A stretch of 64,000 nucleotides of DNA from Epiperipatus broadwayi (GCA_028023455.1 JAQFVV010000547.1:250001-314000), one strand, 5' to 3'; positions 25,687-36,520 are shown, numbered from the stretch's first letter. The notes: generated by a model not told the origin, from the sequence alone. Translations and numbers: made by a program.

Positions 25687-26444
25687 TCACTTGTTTTTGC
25701 CCTGTGATTTTTGGCATCTTATTAAACTGCTGTGATCCTTATCTACTTTGGCAATATGAAGCCTTTTGAAGAGTTCTTTCTTAATCTCTGTTCCAGGCCT
25801 ATTTTTACCTCTGTATAGTCTTGCTCCATCTTTCTTTTTAATATATTCATATTTCTCTCTAACTTCTGTTTCTGTATGCCATACAACATCTCTTTATATT
25901 TACTATTCTACCCTTTATCTCATCATGAAGTCTTTTTTTAGCCATTCAGCTTTGTTTAGCACTTTTAATTGATTCTGAAATACCTCTTTTTTCTGGATTA
26001 CTTCTTCACTCTGTCTACTCTAATATTCTCTTTTATAACTTGGTCACTTTTGGGGTCTTCAATCTATCTTGTACAGTTTTTTTTAACCTCATTAACAACT
26101 TTTACTTCCTCTACTATTATTATTTCAGCACTAATGATTTCTTTTGCCATCTCTCTCTAATTGTCTCTCTTCTCTAACCTTATTAACTTTCTCTTTTCTT
26201 TTACCTCTTGCTTCATTCACTTCTTTAATATTTTTACTTAGCCTTTTCTCCACTGCTTCTATTATCTTTTGCATTCTATCTACCCTATCCCTCATTTTTT
26301 GCGCCATTTCTTCGATTTTTTGGTTCATTTCTTCCATATTTTCCATTATATGAAGTTGACTCTGTCATTTCTAGATTATTTTTATTGAGCATTTCCATCA
26401 GTAGCTTCATCATTGCTCATATCTGTTGTCTTGACAGTCTCCAT
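25687..26444 (-). pseudogene. Broken ORF for a coiled-coil protein, possibly a retrotransposon ORF1
   Basis: On the minus strand, an ATG at 26444 opens METVKTTDMSNDEATDGNAQ. After a frame change, a 71-codon segment (26346-26131) rich in E, K and R follows (MENMEEMNQKIEEMAQKMRD onward), with the heptad spacing of a coiled coil. Further frame changes lead through EIISAEIIIVEEVKVVNEVKK to a final segment reading HTETEVREKYEYIKKKDGAR and ending in GKNK and a stop at 25687-25689. An acidic N-terminus, coiled coil and basic C-terminus fit LINE ORF1 or gag-like proteins, but I recognise no specific family. At least three frame breaks show it is dead. The plus-strand frames here are antisense shadows. 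Confidence 0.5.
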
Positions 26445-27599
26445 ATAGGAATGCAAACAAATACACATAAAATATAAATTTCTATACTTTCTAACCTTAG
26501 CTCAAAATTCTGTTCTATAAACTCTATTAACTATTAATTCTTTATTCTTACTAAATATCTACTCCACTCTGTCTTACTTTAGCTGAATAATACATGCCAG
26601 ATTCCCATCAAAGTCCTTCACTGGCCATTATATTTATATCCTAATTTTCAATTTTTTAATGTCCATTTTTTTTTTTTAAATTCTTTATAGTTGTCATTTT
26701 CGTTATGCAGTGTTTATGTTTATATATGCCATTCTCATTATTGACAGCAAATTGTCACAAATGAACTTTTTTTTAATATATATATATATATTTGCAATCA
26801 ATAAACTTTTATAAATCTCCATGTGTCTGTATGTTTAAAAAAAAATTAAAAAAATCATATATTAATCTTTAACTGACGTTTAAAGTTTATATTTGTGCTA
26901 GATATAATCTCTAGTTTAGTAAATGATTAATAATAATCATTATTGTATTTATCTGAGATGGATGGTGTCAAAGTTGTGAGTGGAGTGAATTTGACAATTG
27001 TAAATAAAAATGTAACAATCTAAAACAAACTACTTCAAAAAATTCTCCTTGTACAACCTATCAAATTTAACAAAAACAAAATGAACTTATTCTATTTAAA
27101 CTTTTTATTTTTTATTAAGAAAAATCTATATGTATCTTAGTAATGCGTGGACAATACAGTCATGCCTCACATTTCAGGCACTATATTATAAAAATATATA
27201 TTTCAGGGATATGTGCTTAAAATATCGGTTCCATATTGTTGCACCAGATTATTTATATATCTACCCACACATACTGTAATTGACAGAATTGTACAACCAC
27301 AAGGTAGTCAATCACCTGAGGGAAATCTACATGTGTACAACATATCCTGACATTGCAGAATAGTAACTTTTTCTTTTACAGCCTGCCAAAATCTGGGAGA
27401 AACAAGAAACTCTTAACTATTTTACTTAAGTCATTGATTGCAAATAATGATGACAAACTGCTAATAATAAATGAGTCAAACAAAATTTATTATATATATA
27501 CAACACAAAACATACACCGGTGTATATTTAGTTAATTAATTTATATCTTAATTAATTGTGAATAAATCTTTCTAATTTTATTATTATTTTAATTTAACT
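26445..27599. other. AT-rich sequence; possible Tigger-like scrap at 27136-27320
   Basis: ACAGTCATGCCTCACATT near 27158, followed by GGGATATGTGCTTAAAATAT and CGGTTCC, loosely resembles the terminal region of Tigger-type pogo elements. No matching end was found. The rest shows nothing definable. Confidence 0.25.
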
Positions 27600-29580
27600 T
27601 AAGCACTGATATATTATGTAGTGGTATAAAGATTTGAAACAAACGATTGATAGTCATTAATTTAGAATATTATTTACATTAATTATTTGAATGGATTCCA
27701 ATTTACTGCATACACACCTAGCTGCTCTCAGTTCTCACACATGTTACATAAGCTAACTAACCTTGTTTAATGATGATAATACAAGCATATAAACTAAGAA
27801 TGATCTTTCGAATGACTGCTGCAATCAATTCCATGCCATGATATTAGTATACAATAAATAATAAAATAATTGTAAAATACAAGAAGTCACATTTGTACTA
27901 CAATGGTATCAATATAAGAGCAAATACATGTGATAATTATATGCCTACAGTAGGAATTAACTGTCTATCATGTGTTTAGCATATAGTGACTGGCAATTGC
28001 ATACATATCACTATACGACATGTATGAAAGAAAAATGGATGGCATCTACTGCACATTACTGTTTAAATAAGATAGTAATTGTAAGGGTTCAACACTCTCA
28101 AATGATGTTACCATTATCTAATACTAATGCGTTACACAAGGATGAATTTCAGATGCAACAAGCATAACCTAAACTGGTGGATTGGCAGCCATACAGTTTT
28201 ATCAATAATACTATCTTAAAATATAAGAATAGTTAGCTCAAACTGACATTTATTTAACATAGCTTTAATCTAGAGCTTGTCTGTGCAGCACGAATACCCT
28301 CCACTTATAATGTATAGATTTATTCTGTTAACATAAAATTATTAAATAAATAAAGTCAAATTAACTGATTGACATACCAACATTAAATAGCATGGCATGA
28401 GATCGCAGTTATAAGCTAATTGCCTTTTGTAGATTAATTTTTATATGCTTATCACTGATTAAACAGTGGCATGATAAAGAGACCAAACTATTATCTTTTG
28501 CCATACCTGCTTGTGAACAGATTAAAAATAAATCATTAATCATTACCATATTTCATTAGATCAAAGATAATAATTAACTAGTATTAGTTTAAAAGTTATA
28601 ATTATTTTTTCAGCTTAACAGTTCATGTTCATTTCTTAAGTATTTATGGATTTGATTCTTTACCATAGGTATGGTGGTCGAAGGTTTAATTGACATTCAG
28701 ACTTTGATTTCATCTTGGCTTAAGGGCTGGTTCTTCCGGTGGCACTAGGCATTTTATTCATATTAGATAGATACATAGTGAATCCATGTTCAGATGATTT
28801 CTTCTGTTGTTCATGGCTTCTTTCTTAGACTCATCAATGAGTTCCCAGTTTGTCCTCTGCCAGATACATAGTGGACCCATGTTCAGATGATTTCTTCTGT
28901 TGATCATGGCTTCTTTCTCAGACTCATCAATAAGTTCCAAGCTTGTCCTCTGCCAGCTTAACAGAGTGAAACAGATAATGGCTTCTTTACTCTTGCATGG
29001 TAGATTTTCTGGAACTATCAATTAAGAATTAAAGCTGAATAATAATAATAATGGTAGAATGATTAGCACTATATATGACTTTATCTATCTTATCAGTAAA
29101 ATCTGGATCCATCCCTTGTATCTTGGATCCTTTGATTTATTGGCTACAGATAACTACATTTCTTTCACTGAGGTCCGAGTTTATTTATTCAATGCCCTAT
29201 TTGCAAGCTCTTACTTTTAGGCTGGATTAATGGGCTTTTTAATTAAATTATTTTAATTAACTATCTCCTTAATTAAACTTGATCTGTATAATCTATTTAC
29301 AAGCATTTTAATTACTTTTTTTAGAATGTCCTTTTTATCTTTTAACACCTTTTGCTCTTTTAAACTACTTTTAATTAAAATTTAGAATCTATTATCTTTT
29401 TCTTTTTACAAACTTTAAAAAATATTTTAACACAAATTAATTTTATAATTAATTATACCATATACATTTATTTATGAATTTACAATATATATTTAATTTT
29501 TATTTATTAAACTTTTTCCTTTTAAATTTTATTCATAATTTTTAAACATTATCAACATGAAGTATATATATATGATGAAA
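27600..29580. repeat. Unidentified long repeat R3, copy C
   Basis: The most complete copy, nearly 2 kb, collinear with copy A over its whole length and with copy B over its right-hand 1.2 kb. B and C look far more alike than either does to A. It contains no recognisable terminal repeats, poly(A) tail or transposase. Inside it lies a 93 bp tandem duplication (28770-28955) that keeps a minus-strand open frame in register. Whether this is a mobile element, a duplicated gene fragment or a duplicated non-coding transcript is unresolved. Confidence 0.75.
28758..29021 (-). CDS. Hypothetical open frame in R3 copy C with a 31-residue in-frame repeat
   Basis: The 87-codon frame contains two consecutive 31-residue units: one beginning WQRTSLELIDESEKEAM and ending LNMGPLCI, the other beginning WQRTNWELIDESKKEAM and ending LNMDSLCI. 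The duplication period is 93 bp, a multiple of three, so the frame survived it. The corresponding frame is open in copy A and has two stops in copy B. There is no splice or start context that convinces me, and no known domain. It could be a decayed transposon ORF or a chance frame; I do not assert that it is expressed. Confidence 0.25.
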   Translation of the reverse strand: MIVPENLPCKSKEAIICFTLLSWQRTSLELIDESEKEAMINRRNHLNMGPLCIWQRTNWELIDESKKEAMNNRRNHLNMDSLCIYLI

Positions 29581-31009
29581 TTAAATTCTTTTATTAAAAT
29601 TCAAAATTTTTTCTCTATAAAAATTTATTTCAATATGTTGTCTTTAGCAATGATATTAATTACCTCTAATGTGAATTGATGACCTCAGAATTTCTTGACT
29701 TTTTATACATGTTGTTTACTGAGTATGAATATAACTTAATCTTTTTAAATTAAATGTCATAATTTGATTTAAAATGAAATATGTTTTTATAGATGTTTTC
29801 CTGAAGGTTTGTGATAATGATATTTTAATTGTATTTATATATTTATTTCCAACATCTAATATTAAGTAGTGAATGTTTTTAGAAAAATTAAACTATTTAA
29901 ATTTTACAATTAGGTTCAACTTGAGTAATAGCTCCCAGGTTAGTATATGCACAACAAGAGGTATTATTTTCTTCAAGTGTTGCTGGCCTGATCAGTGACA
30001 GATTGAATCTGGACTCTTAGATTATTGCTTTTTTTCTCTCTAATGTTTCTGTATTTATTTTATTAATATAATAAATATTAACACACTTTTTTTATGGCTG
30101 CAGAACAATATTTTCCTGAATTTTTCAAATTAGTTGATGGTTTGACTATCTAACAGTGTTACTCAGAGTTATAAATATACAACATATATATAAATACGAA
30201 AATTGGGTTAAAAATTAAATTAAACTTGTATACTTATAAGTAATTGTTTTAATGTAAATTTCAGTATAATAGACTATTTACTTTATATGCATAATAATAT
30301 TTTTATAAAATTGTCACTTATAAGTATTGCGTAATTACAGTTCTAAGGAAGATTATTGAATAATCTAAACTGTCAGCCAATTTGAAAAATTAAATAATAT
30401 TGTATTGCATTATTTTGGAAGCAAACAAAAGTGGGTTAATATTGTTTATATTAGACTTTATAGATAGATGATGACATACTTCGATTTAATCAAAAAGTTT
30501 GTTTAGGTAGATGGAAGAGCCTTGAATTGTTAAGGCATTTATTAACTGATAAATATACCTATAATTATTTGGCTAATGATCTCTCATCTTAAAACTTATA
30601 TTGTATAAATGCTTTAAAACTACAGACAAATACTACAATGAGATAGATGAATTACTTATGTTTTAGAGTCTTTTTTCTGCTTAGAGTAAATTAGATAAAC
30701 AGTTATTTGAAATATGACTTGCCTTATTTAAGTATAAAAAATGAAGCAAGTTTCTAGATTTTATAAAGTACGATATTTAATCAAATATTTGATCAGTCAT
30801 TCTGCAAAAGGATATTTGTATTTCTTTTTAGCAGTAATGTTATTTTCGATTGAATTTTCATCAAATGTTCTTTCCATAATATATTTTCTTAGAAAAGTGT
30901 TGGTCAATCTTCTGTTTTGTTTAATGGTAAAACAGAAATGAAGGATTATATTCTTTCTTTTATCTTGTATCCTTCTATATGTATTGATAAAATTATAAAT
31001 AATTAAACA
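29581..31009. other. AT-rich sequence with no recognised feature
   Basis: A 66-codon plus-strand frame at 30741-30941 matches nothing I know. Nothing else definable. Confidence 0.4.
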
Positions 31010-31195
31010 AATACATTTTTGTTTATCACTGTATCAATGCTTGTTTTGTTTTATTTAACTTAATCTGTCTGATAGTTTGATTGACCACCAATCTTCTTCA
31101 GAGCTAATATATATGAATACTTGAATACATAAAATAGTTTATCATATAAACAATACAACCTAACATTCCATTCCATTATAAATGAACTTCTCTCT
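31010..31195 (-). repeat. PLE-2 outer repeat (pLTR-like) segment, inverted copy
   Basis: The reverse complement of this stretch aligns with 36341-36520 just outside the right PLE-2 copy. Shared blocks are TTGTATTGTTTAT.ATGATAAAC, TTTTATGTATTCA, CT..GAAGA...TGxTCAATC and AAATAAAACAAA. On the right it sits directly beyond the (AT)n tract of the element; on the left it is displaced by about 1.95 kb, suggesting an insertion between. Confidence 0.65.
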
Positions 31196-32022
31196 ATACC
31201 TTATTATATATATTAAAATGTAATGGTAATTTATCTTATTAAAAAAGTGCCAATTGTTCAAAAATATATAATATTTAACATATCATAATCATGAATTAAA
31301 TTAGTCTAGGGAACTATGAAGATCTAATGGGTAACCATGCACATGGTAGAATGACTATACAATTTCTATTTTTAATTGACTATAAAAATCATGGATAACA
31401 ACCAAACTAGGCACACCTAAAGGGAATTCTTTATGCAGATCCAGCCATGTTTCCTGCTGTTATCCCCTCCACATTAATAATATTATTAAAAGATAAAGTA
31501 AAACAATATACTTAGAATTCAGATGAGAAATAAGCAGGCATCAAAATTATTAATATTAATAATTTTAATTAATGAACACAAAGAGAATAATATAACAAAA
31601 CATATTTTCATCTAAGTAGTTGGATAGAGAGCTCGCATGACAGAAAAATCTTTGTTTATCTATAACAAATCATTAAAAAAAAGTTTATAATAAGTTTATG
31701 CAGTTACCTATTTATGTTTCAGTGAGCTAATGTTTCTTTGACTTTTGAATGTAGTCATGTGGCTATCAGAATTCTCATATTTTCAGCGTCTGCAAGCAAT
31801 GTTTAATATTTTAATTTCTTATGATTTGTTTCAATCATAGTTGATTTTCATGAAGGTTTTTTTCTGTGATTGAGAGTGTCGAAATTATGCAGATTATAAA
31901 TCCAATCATAGAGAAATATTTTTATTGGACAACTAATTAGAGGGCAAGCTTTGTTATATCAAGTGTTATATATTTTCAGCATCTGAAAGCAATTAATAGA
32001 CAGATAGAATCAAAGTAAATTT

Positions 32023-32265
32023 CTAAGGCATTCTTTTATTTACAGATCCATTGTAATCTACACTACTAGAAAATTCAGGGTGAAGCAATCTGAAGTTTTT
32101 TACCACTGAAACTGCATTATATCTATTTAAATAATCACAAAAATTTTCTTGACTTCTATCTTGTAGCGCACAATAAAGAATTCCCTCTTTTTTGTTTAAA
32201 AGCAAATGATCCGAGTTATTCTTTTTTGTTTCCAATTGGTTTCCATAGCAACTTGGTATTATTAA
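32023..32265 (-). CDS. Hypothetical coding-like segment
   Basis: A minus-strand frame runs from about 32265 to a stop at 32023, encoding KLLIIPSCYGNQLETKKN, then EGILYCALQDRSQENFCDYL, and ending VDYNGSVNKRMP. The amino-acid composition looks more protein-like than other frames nearby, with few low-complexity runs and charged and aromatic residues mixed. There is no convincing ATG, acceptor or donor, and no family comes to mind. It could be a last exon on the minus strand, or a transposon fragment, since it lies in an insertion inside PLE-2 territory. Confidence 0.25.
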   Translation of the reverse strand, partial: LIIPSCYGNQLETKKNNSDHLLLNKKEGILYCALQDRSQENFCDYLNRYNAVSVVKNFRLLHPEFSSSVDYNGSVNKRMP

Positions 32266-32857
32266 TAATTTATTTTATACACATAACTTTTATACATATT
32301 AGAATACATAATAATAAAAAAAAACCTGCATACACATTTACCAAAACGCCATGCATGTAAACTCTGTCATGGAGATTACAATATATTAAGCATATATACA
32401 TAAATCAAATTATATCACTTTAAATATATCATATATATATAAGCGCACACACTAAATATATATCTCCAAATCTATACGTATTTAATATTTTATAAAATAT
32501 TTTTTATATTGGTTAATATTATAAATTTATAAAAAAAATATATCTAACGTAAAAACTTATAATAGAAAATTAATAAATAATAAAAGATTCTAAGTTTTTA
32601 AAGTTAATTATATTTTTTATAATTTGATAATATTGATTAATATAAAAAAATATTTTAGAAAATAGTAAGCACTTACTCCTTTTGAATTTTTATGATACAA
32701 ATGTAATATAAAATTTTGAGAATATTTATATTTAATGTGTGTGTGTATATATATATATATACACATGATATATGTAATGTATATGTATTATGCATAATAT
32801 GTGGTATAGTTGATGTATATTTGTGTGTGTGTAAATTAATTAATAAATGGGATTACT

Positions 32858-33045
32858 GTATATTGATGTGCAGCAATCAATCAAGCCAGTTCTGCAGACT
32901 GAATGAAATCAATAGCAAACTTGTCCAAGCTACTACTGATCAAAAGGATCTCATTTTGATTAATAGTAATTTGAAGGGTTTGTTATTATTTTCATTCAGC
33001 CTACAGCACCGGTTTTATTAGTTGCTGCACATCAGTATACCTTGA
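32858..33045. repeat. Small fold-back element FB3, 188 bp
   Basis: GTATATTGATGTGCAGCAAT near 32858 and ATTAGTTGCTGCACATCAGTATAC ending near 33042 are inverted copies, extending inward through CTGCAGACTGAATGAAAT and its mirror. Arms of about 50 bases surround an 80-base centre. Its plus-strand open frame is incidental. Confidence 0.7.
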
Positions 33046-33305
33046 TTATGAGTTGTTTGTATATATAATGATGATCCCATTTACTAATTAATTTAAATAT
33101 ATATATAATAAAGTTTGATATCTGTATTCGTTTCACAATATATGTAATATACAAATCAATATATATATATATCAAAATACAGTACAATTTACATAAATTA
33201 TATTCTTTTAGTAGTACTTTCGAATATACTCTTTGTAGTCTTTATCAACTATATAACATTGAATAATCAAAATGAAACAACCTTTAACAATACCCATAGT
33301 TCAAT

Positions 33306-34292
33306 TCAGATTTCCCACAATTCTGTTATCTTAACATTTGATGACTGGCGATTCATTAACATTTGATGATTTCTTGAAATCAACATAGCCTCTTTTATTT
33401 TACGTTTATTATGACAATGTTCAATTTGAATAATTTTCATAGTTTTATAATCAAATTTAAATCCATATTGACAATATTTATTATGATCAAATATAACAGA
33501 TGATGAAGGTTTATTTACATATGTTCCAGATTGATTCTCTTTTTGAATTCTATTATATAAAAGCATATGCTCTTTTATTCTCTTCTCAAATGTACACTTA
33601 GATTCACCAATGTATTGTACGCCACATCCACATATCAATCTATATATAATAGAATTTTGATTAAACTTTAAATTTTGAATTTTAGAATTATTAAGTAATC
33701 TATTTATGTTATTTGTAGAGAAAAAAGCAATATGACACAAACCATTATAAATTTTCCTAATAAACTTGACCTGTTCATCTGTTATAAATGGCATTGAAAT
33801 CCATTTCATTTTGATATTTTTATTTTTAATTTTATTATAGTGTTGATTTCTTTTAAATCCTTTAATAATATCAGCAATAACATTTTTATAATAACCAATT
33901 TTCAACAAGTCATTAACAAATAAATGTACATTTTTAATTTTATCACTAGAATATTTGCATAATTTTTCATTTCGAAATAAGAATGATTTCAATCCAGACA
34001 GCTTATGACACATAGGTACATGTGATTCATATGGAATAAAACCTCTAGTTTCAATTGGTTTAATTAACATAAGATAATCCAAACTGTAATCATTAAGTGT
34101 AACTTGAATATCCAAGAATTTTATGGAATTGTATTTCTCTTTAGTTATAACCCATTTTATATCCTTAATCTCATTTAATTCATTAAATAAATTGATTATT
34201 AATTCTTGTTTTCTACAAATAAAAACATCATCCACATATCTATGATATACCTTAATTTCTTGATATTTCAGTTGAATTCTGCAATAGAACAT
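33306..34292 (-). CDS. PLE-2 left copy: reverse transcriptase C-terminus plus GIY-YIG endonuclease, frame intact
   Basis: The minus-strand frame of 328 codons starts outside the homology (an ATG from the neighbouring copy's antisense), enters PLE sequence at KYQEIKVYHRYVDDVFI and is open to a TGA at 33306-33308. The catalytic YVDD box of reverse transcriptase (motif C; both aspartates at 34227-34232) is intact. Then come the RT thumb-like region, with FLDIQVTLN and GFKRNQHYNK, and the GIY-YIG domain (CGCGVQYIGESKCTFEKRIK, with EH following, then a distal H and E). The N-terminal RT motifs are missing, so the fragment cannot be a working element alone. Frame integrity suggests recent insertion. 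Confidence 0.85.
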   Translation of the reverse strand: MFYCRIQLKYQEIKVYHRYVDDVFICRKQELIINLFNELNEIKDIKWVITKEKYNSIKFLDIQVTLNDYSLDYLMLIKPIETRGFIPYESHVPMCHKLSGLKSFLFRNEKLCKYSSDKIKNVHLFVNDLLKIGYYKNVIADIIKGFKRNQHYNKIKNKNIKMKWISMPFITDEQVKFIRKIYNGLCHIAFFSTNNINRLLNNSKIQNLKFNQNSIIYRLICGCGVQYIGESKCTFEKRIKEHMLLYNRIQKENQSGTYVNKPSSSVIFDHNKYCQYGFKFDYKTMKIIQIEHCHNKRKIKEAMLISRNHQMLMNRQSSNVKITELWEI

Positions 34293-36122
34293 TCATTTAG
34301 TGTGCTTAAGTGTGATGCTAATATTTGTAATAATATTGTTAAAGAAGTTAAAAATAAAAACTTTAAATATAATAGGAATGATAAATGGTTAAGTCAAATT
34401 AATAAATTTAAAAGTTTCCTATTAAATAATAACTTAGTGTGTTTAAAATAGGATAAGGGCCTTCGTATGTGTTTGTTTACAAGAGGGAAATATAATGAAA
34501 AAGTTATGGATCAAATGAAAAAGCTTAAATTTCAAAATAGTGAAATAATAAATATAGATACATCTCGCATGAAATTTATAAATGAAATTTTAAAAAAAGC
34601 TAAGAATAAAGCTATAGATAGTCATACATATTATAACTTATATCCATCATCTGCTATTTGCCCTAGGATATTTTCGAATATAAAGCTACATAAAGAAAAT
34701 TATCCATTGAGATTGATGATTGATTTTGGTGGTGCATATTATTATCAAACATGTAGATATATTGAATTATTACTTCAAGATATTTTAGGTTTTGGAGAAT
34801 ATACTGTTTCATCATCGTTTGATTTTGTAGATAAAATTAAGAATATAAATATAGATTTACATGACACAATTTGTACTTTTGATATAAATGAAATATATGG
34901 ATGAATAGATAGAATAGAGTCAATTAATATTATTTATAATGCTCTTGTTTCAAAAAATGTAAAGTCTGATATTATAAATTTTATTATAAAAGTATTGCAG
35001 TTTATTGATAAAAATATTTATGTTAATTTTAATAATGAATATTATAAAATGAATTTTGGTTGGCCAATGGGTCTTCCTGCTGTTGCTCAAATTTGTAATT
35101 TTGTTATATCAACATATGAAAGTAAAATTTTAAAACAATTTAAATATCAAGAAATTAAGGTATATCATAGATATGTGGATGGTGTTTTTATTTGTGGAAA
35201 ACAAGAATTAATAATCAATTTATTTAATGAATTAAATGAGATTAAGGATATAAAATGGGTTATAACTAAAGAGAAATACAATTCCATAAAATTCTTGGAT
35301 ATTCAAGTTACACTTAATGATTACAGTTTGGATTATCTTATGTTAATTAAACCAATTGAAACTAGAGGTTTTATTCCATATGAATCACATGTACCTATGT
35401 GTCATAAGCTGTCTGGATTGAAATCATTCTTATTTCGAAATGAAAAATTATGCAAATATTCTAGTGATAAAATTAAAAATGTACATTTATTTGTTAATGA
35501 CTTGTTGAAAATTGGTTATTATAAAAATGTTATTGCTGATATTATTAAAGGATTTAAAAGAAATCAACACTATAATAAAATTAAAAATAAAAATATCAAA
35601 ATGAAATGGATTTCAATACCATTTATAACAGATGAGCAGGTCAAATTTATTAGGAAAATTTATAATGGTTTGTGTCATATTGCTTTTTTCTCTACAAATA
35701 ACATAAATAGATTACTTAATAATTCTAAAATTCAAAATTTAAAGTTTAATTAAAATTCTATTATATATAGATTGATATGTGGATGTGGCGTACAATACAT
35801 TGGTGAATCTAAGTGTACATTTGAGAAGAGAATAAAAGAGCATATGCTTTTATATAATAGAATTCAAAAAGAGAATCAATCTGGAACAGATGTAAAGAAA
35901 CCATCATCTGTTATATTTGATCATATTAAATATTGTCAATATGGATTTAAATTTGATTATAAGAATATGAAAATTATTCAAATTGAACGTTGTCATAATA
36001 AACGTAAAATAAAAGAAGCTATGTTGATTTCAAGAAATCGTCAAATGTTAATGAATCACCAGTCATCAAATGTTAAGATAACAGAATTGTGGAAATCTGA
36101 ATTGAATTATGGGTATTGTTAA
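34272..36122 (+). pseudogene. PLE-2 right copy: near full-length RT plus GIY-YIG frame with three stops and a mutated YxDD box
   Basis: One continuous plus-strand frame of about 615 codons, with no frameshift, is interrupted only by TAG at 34449, TGA at 34902 and TAA at 35751. Order: DKGLRMCLFTRG (34452 onward), a pre-A block PRIFSNIKLHKENYPLRLMI, motif A FDINEIYG with the first stop after it, motif B NFGWPMGLPAVAQICN, motif C HRYVDGVFIC, then thumb-like region and GIY-YIG (CGCGVQYIGES...KRIKEH), ending ELNYGYC. In motif C the second catalytic aspartate is glycine (35181-35183), while the left copy retains it. The left copy also has a glutamine codon where this copy has TAA. PLEs reverse-transcribe their RNA at a nick made by the GIY-YIG enzyme; this copy could do neither unaided. 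It begins at the junction, so some N-terminal sequence is missing. Confidence 0.9.
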
Positions 36123-36234
36123 AGGTTGTTTCGTTTTGATTATTCAATGTTATATAGTTGATAAAGACTACAAAGAGTATAGTCGAAAGTACTTCTAAAA
36201 GAATATAATTTATGTAAATTGTACTGTATTTTGT

Positions 36235-36279
36235 ATATATATATATATTGATTTGTATATATATATATATATATATATA

Positions 36280-36340
<61 letters not shown>
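36235..36340. repeat. (AT)n microsatellite at the PLE-2 right end
   Basis: About 100 bases of AT dinucleotides with one ATTGATTTG interruption that is also present at the mirrored left end (near 33150). The minus-strand frame of alternating I and Y residues here is an artefact of the tract. Confidence 0.95.
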
Positions 36341-36343
<3 letters not shown>

Positions 36344-36520
36344 AATTCATAATGGGACCTAATGTTTAGTTGTATTGTTTATAATGATAAACAATTTTAT
36401 GTATTCATGTATTTATATATATATACTCTAAGGAAGAGTGCTGATCAATCCAATCTATTAGACTGATAAAGTCAAATAAAACAAATATTGTTACAGTCAT
36501 AAAGAAAAGTGGATTCTTTT
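36341..36520 (+). repeat. PLE-2 outer repeat (pLTR-like) segment, right copy
   Basis: Matches the reverse complement of 31010-31195. It contains CTCTAAGGAAGAGTGCTGATCAATCC (shown here only to mark the hairpin region at 36425-36450) and GACTGATAAAGTCAAATAAAAC. PLE terminal repeats often contain hammerhead ribozyme motifs (CUGAUGA...GAAA); this sequence has a CTGATAA core but not the GAAA partner, so at best a decayed motif. Confidence 0.5.

Larger units (their letters stand above)
31196..33142. other. Segment apparently inserted between the left PLE-2 copy and its outer repeat
   Basis: This 1.95 kb has no counterpart on the right side of PLE-2. It holds a 70-codon minus-strand open frame, a small fold-back (32858-33045) and two near-copies of TATTTTCAGCxTCTGxAAGCAAT about 200 bases apart (near 31770 and 31971). 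Its edges are AT-rich and show no clear terminal repeats. Confidence 0.4.
33143..36265. mobile_element. PLE-2: head-to-head inverted pair of Penelope-like elements
   Basis: Two copies of one PLE are joined 5' to 5' near 34270. The left (33143-34270) reads on the minus strand and is 5' truncated inside the reverse transcriptase just before motif C. The right (34270-36265) reads on the plus strand and keeps most of the reverse transcriptase plus the GIY-YIG domain. The shared 1.1 kb arms, including 3' UTRs (33143-33305 and 36123-36265), are nearly identical. Both outer ends run into AT-dinucleotide sequence. Partial copies in tandem or inverted arrangement are known for PLEs, so this fits the class. 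Confidence 0.9.

Noticed and set aside
26144-26353. 69-codon plus-strand frame rich in S, L and F
   Set aside because: Antisense shadow of the minus-strand coiled-coil frame.
36073-36345. 90-codon frame of alternating I and Y
   Set aside because: Translation of an (AT)n tract.
36420-36500. Hammerhead ribozyme motif in the PLE-2 outer repeat
   Set aside because: A CTGATAA-type core is present but the second conserved strand (GAAA with a paired stem) is not; structure prediction on a family consensus would be needed.
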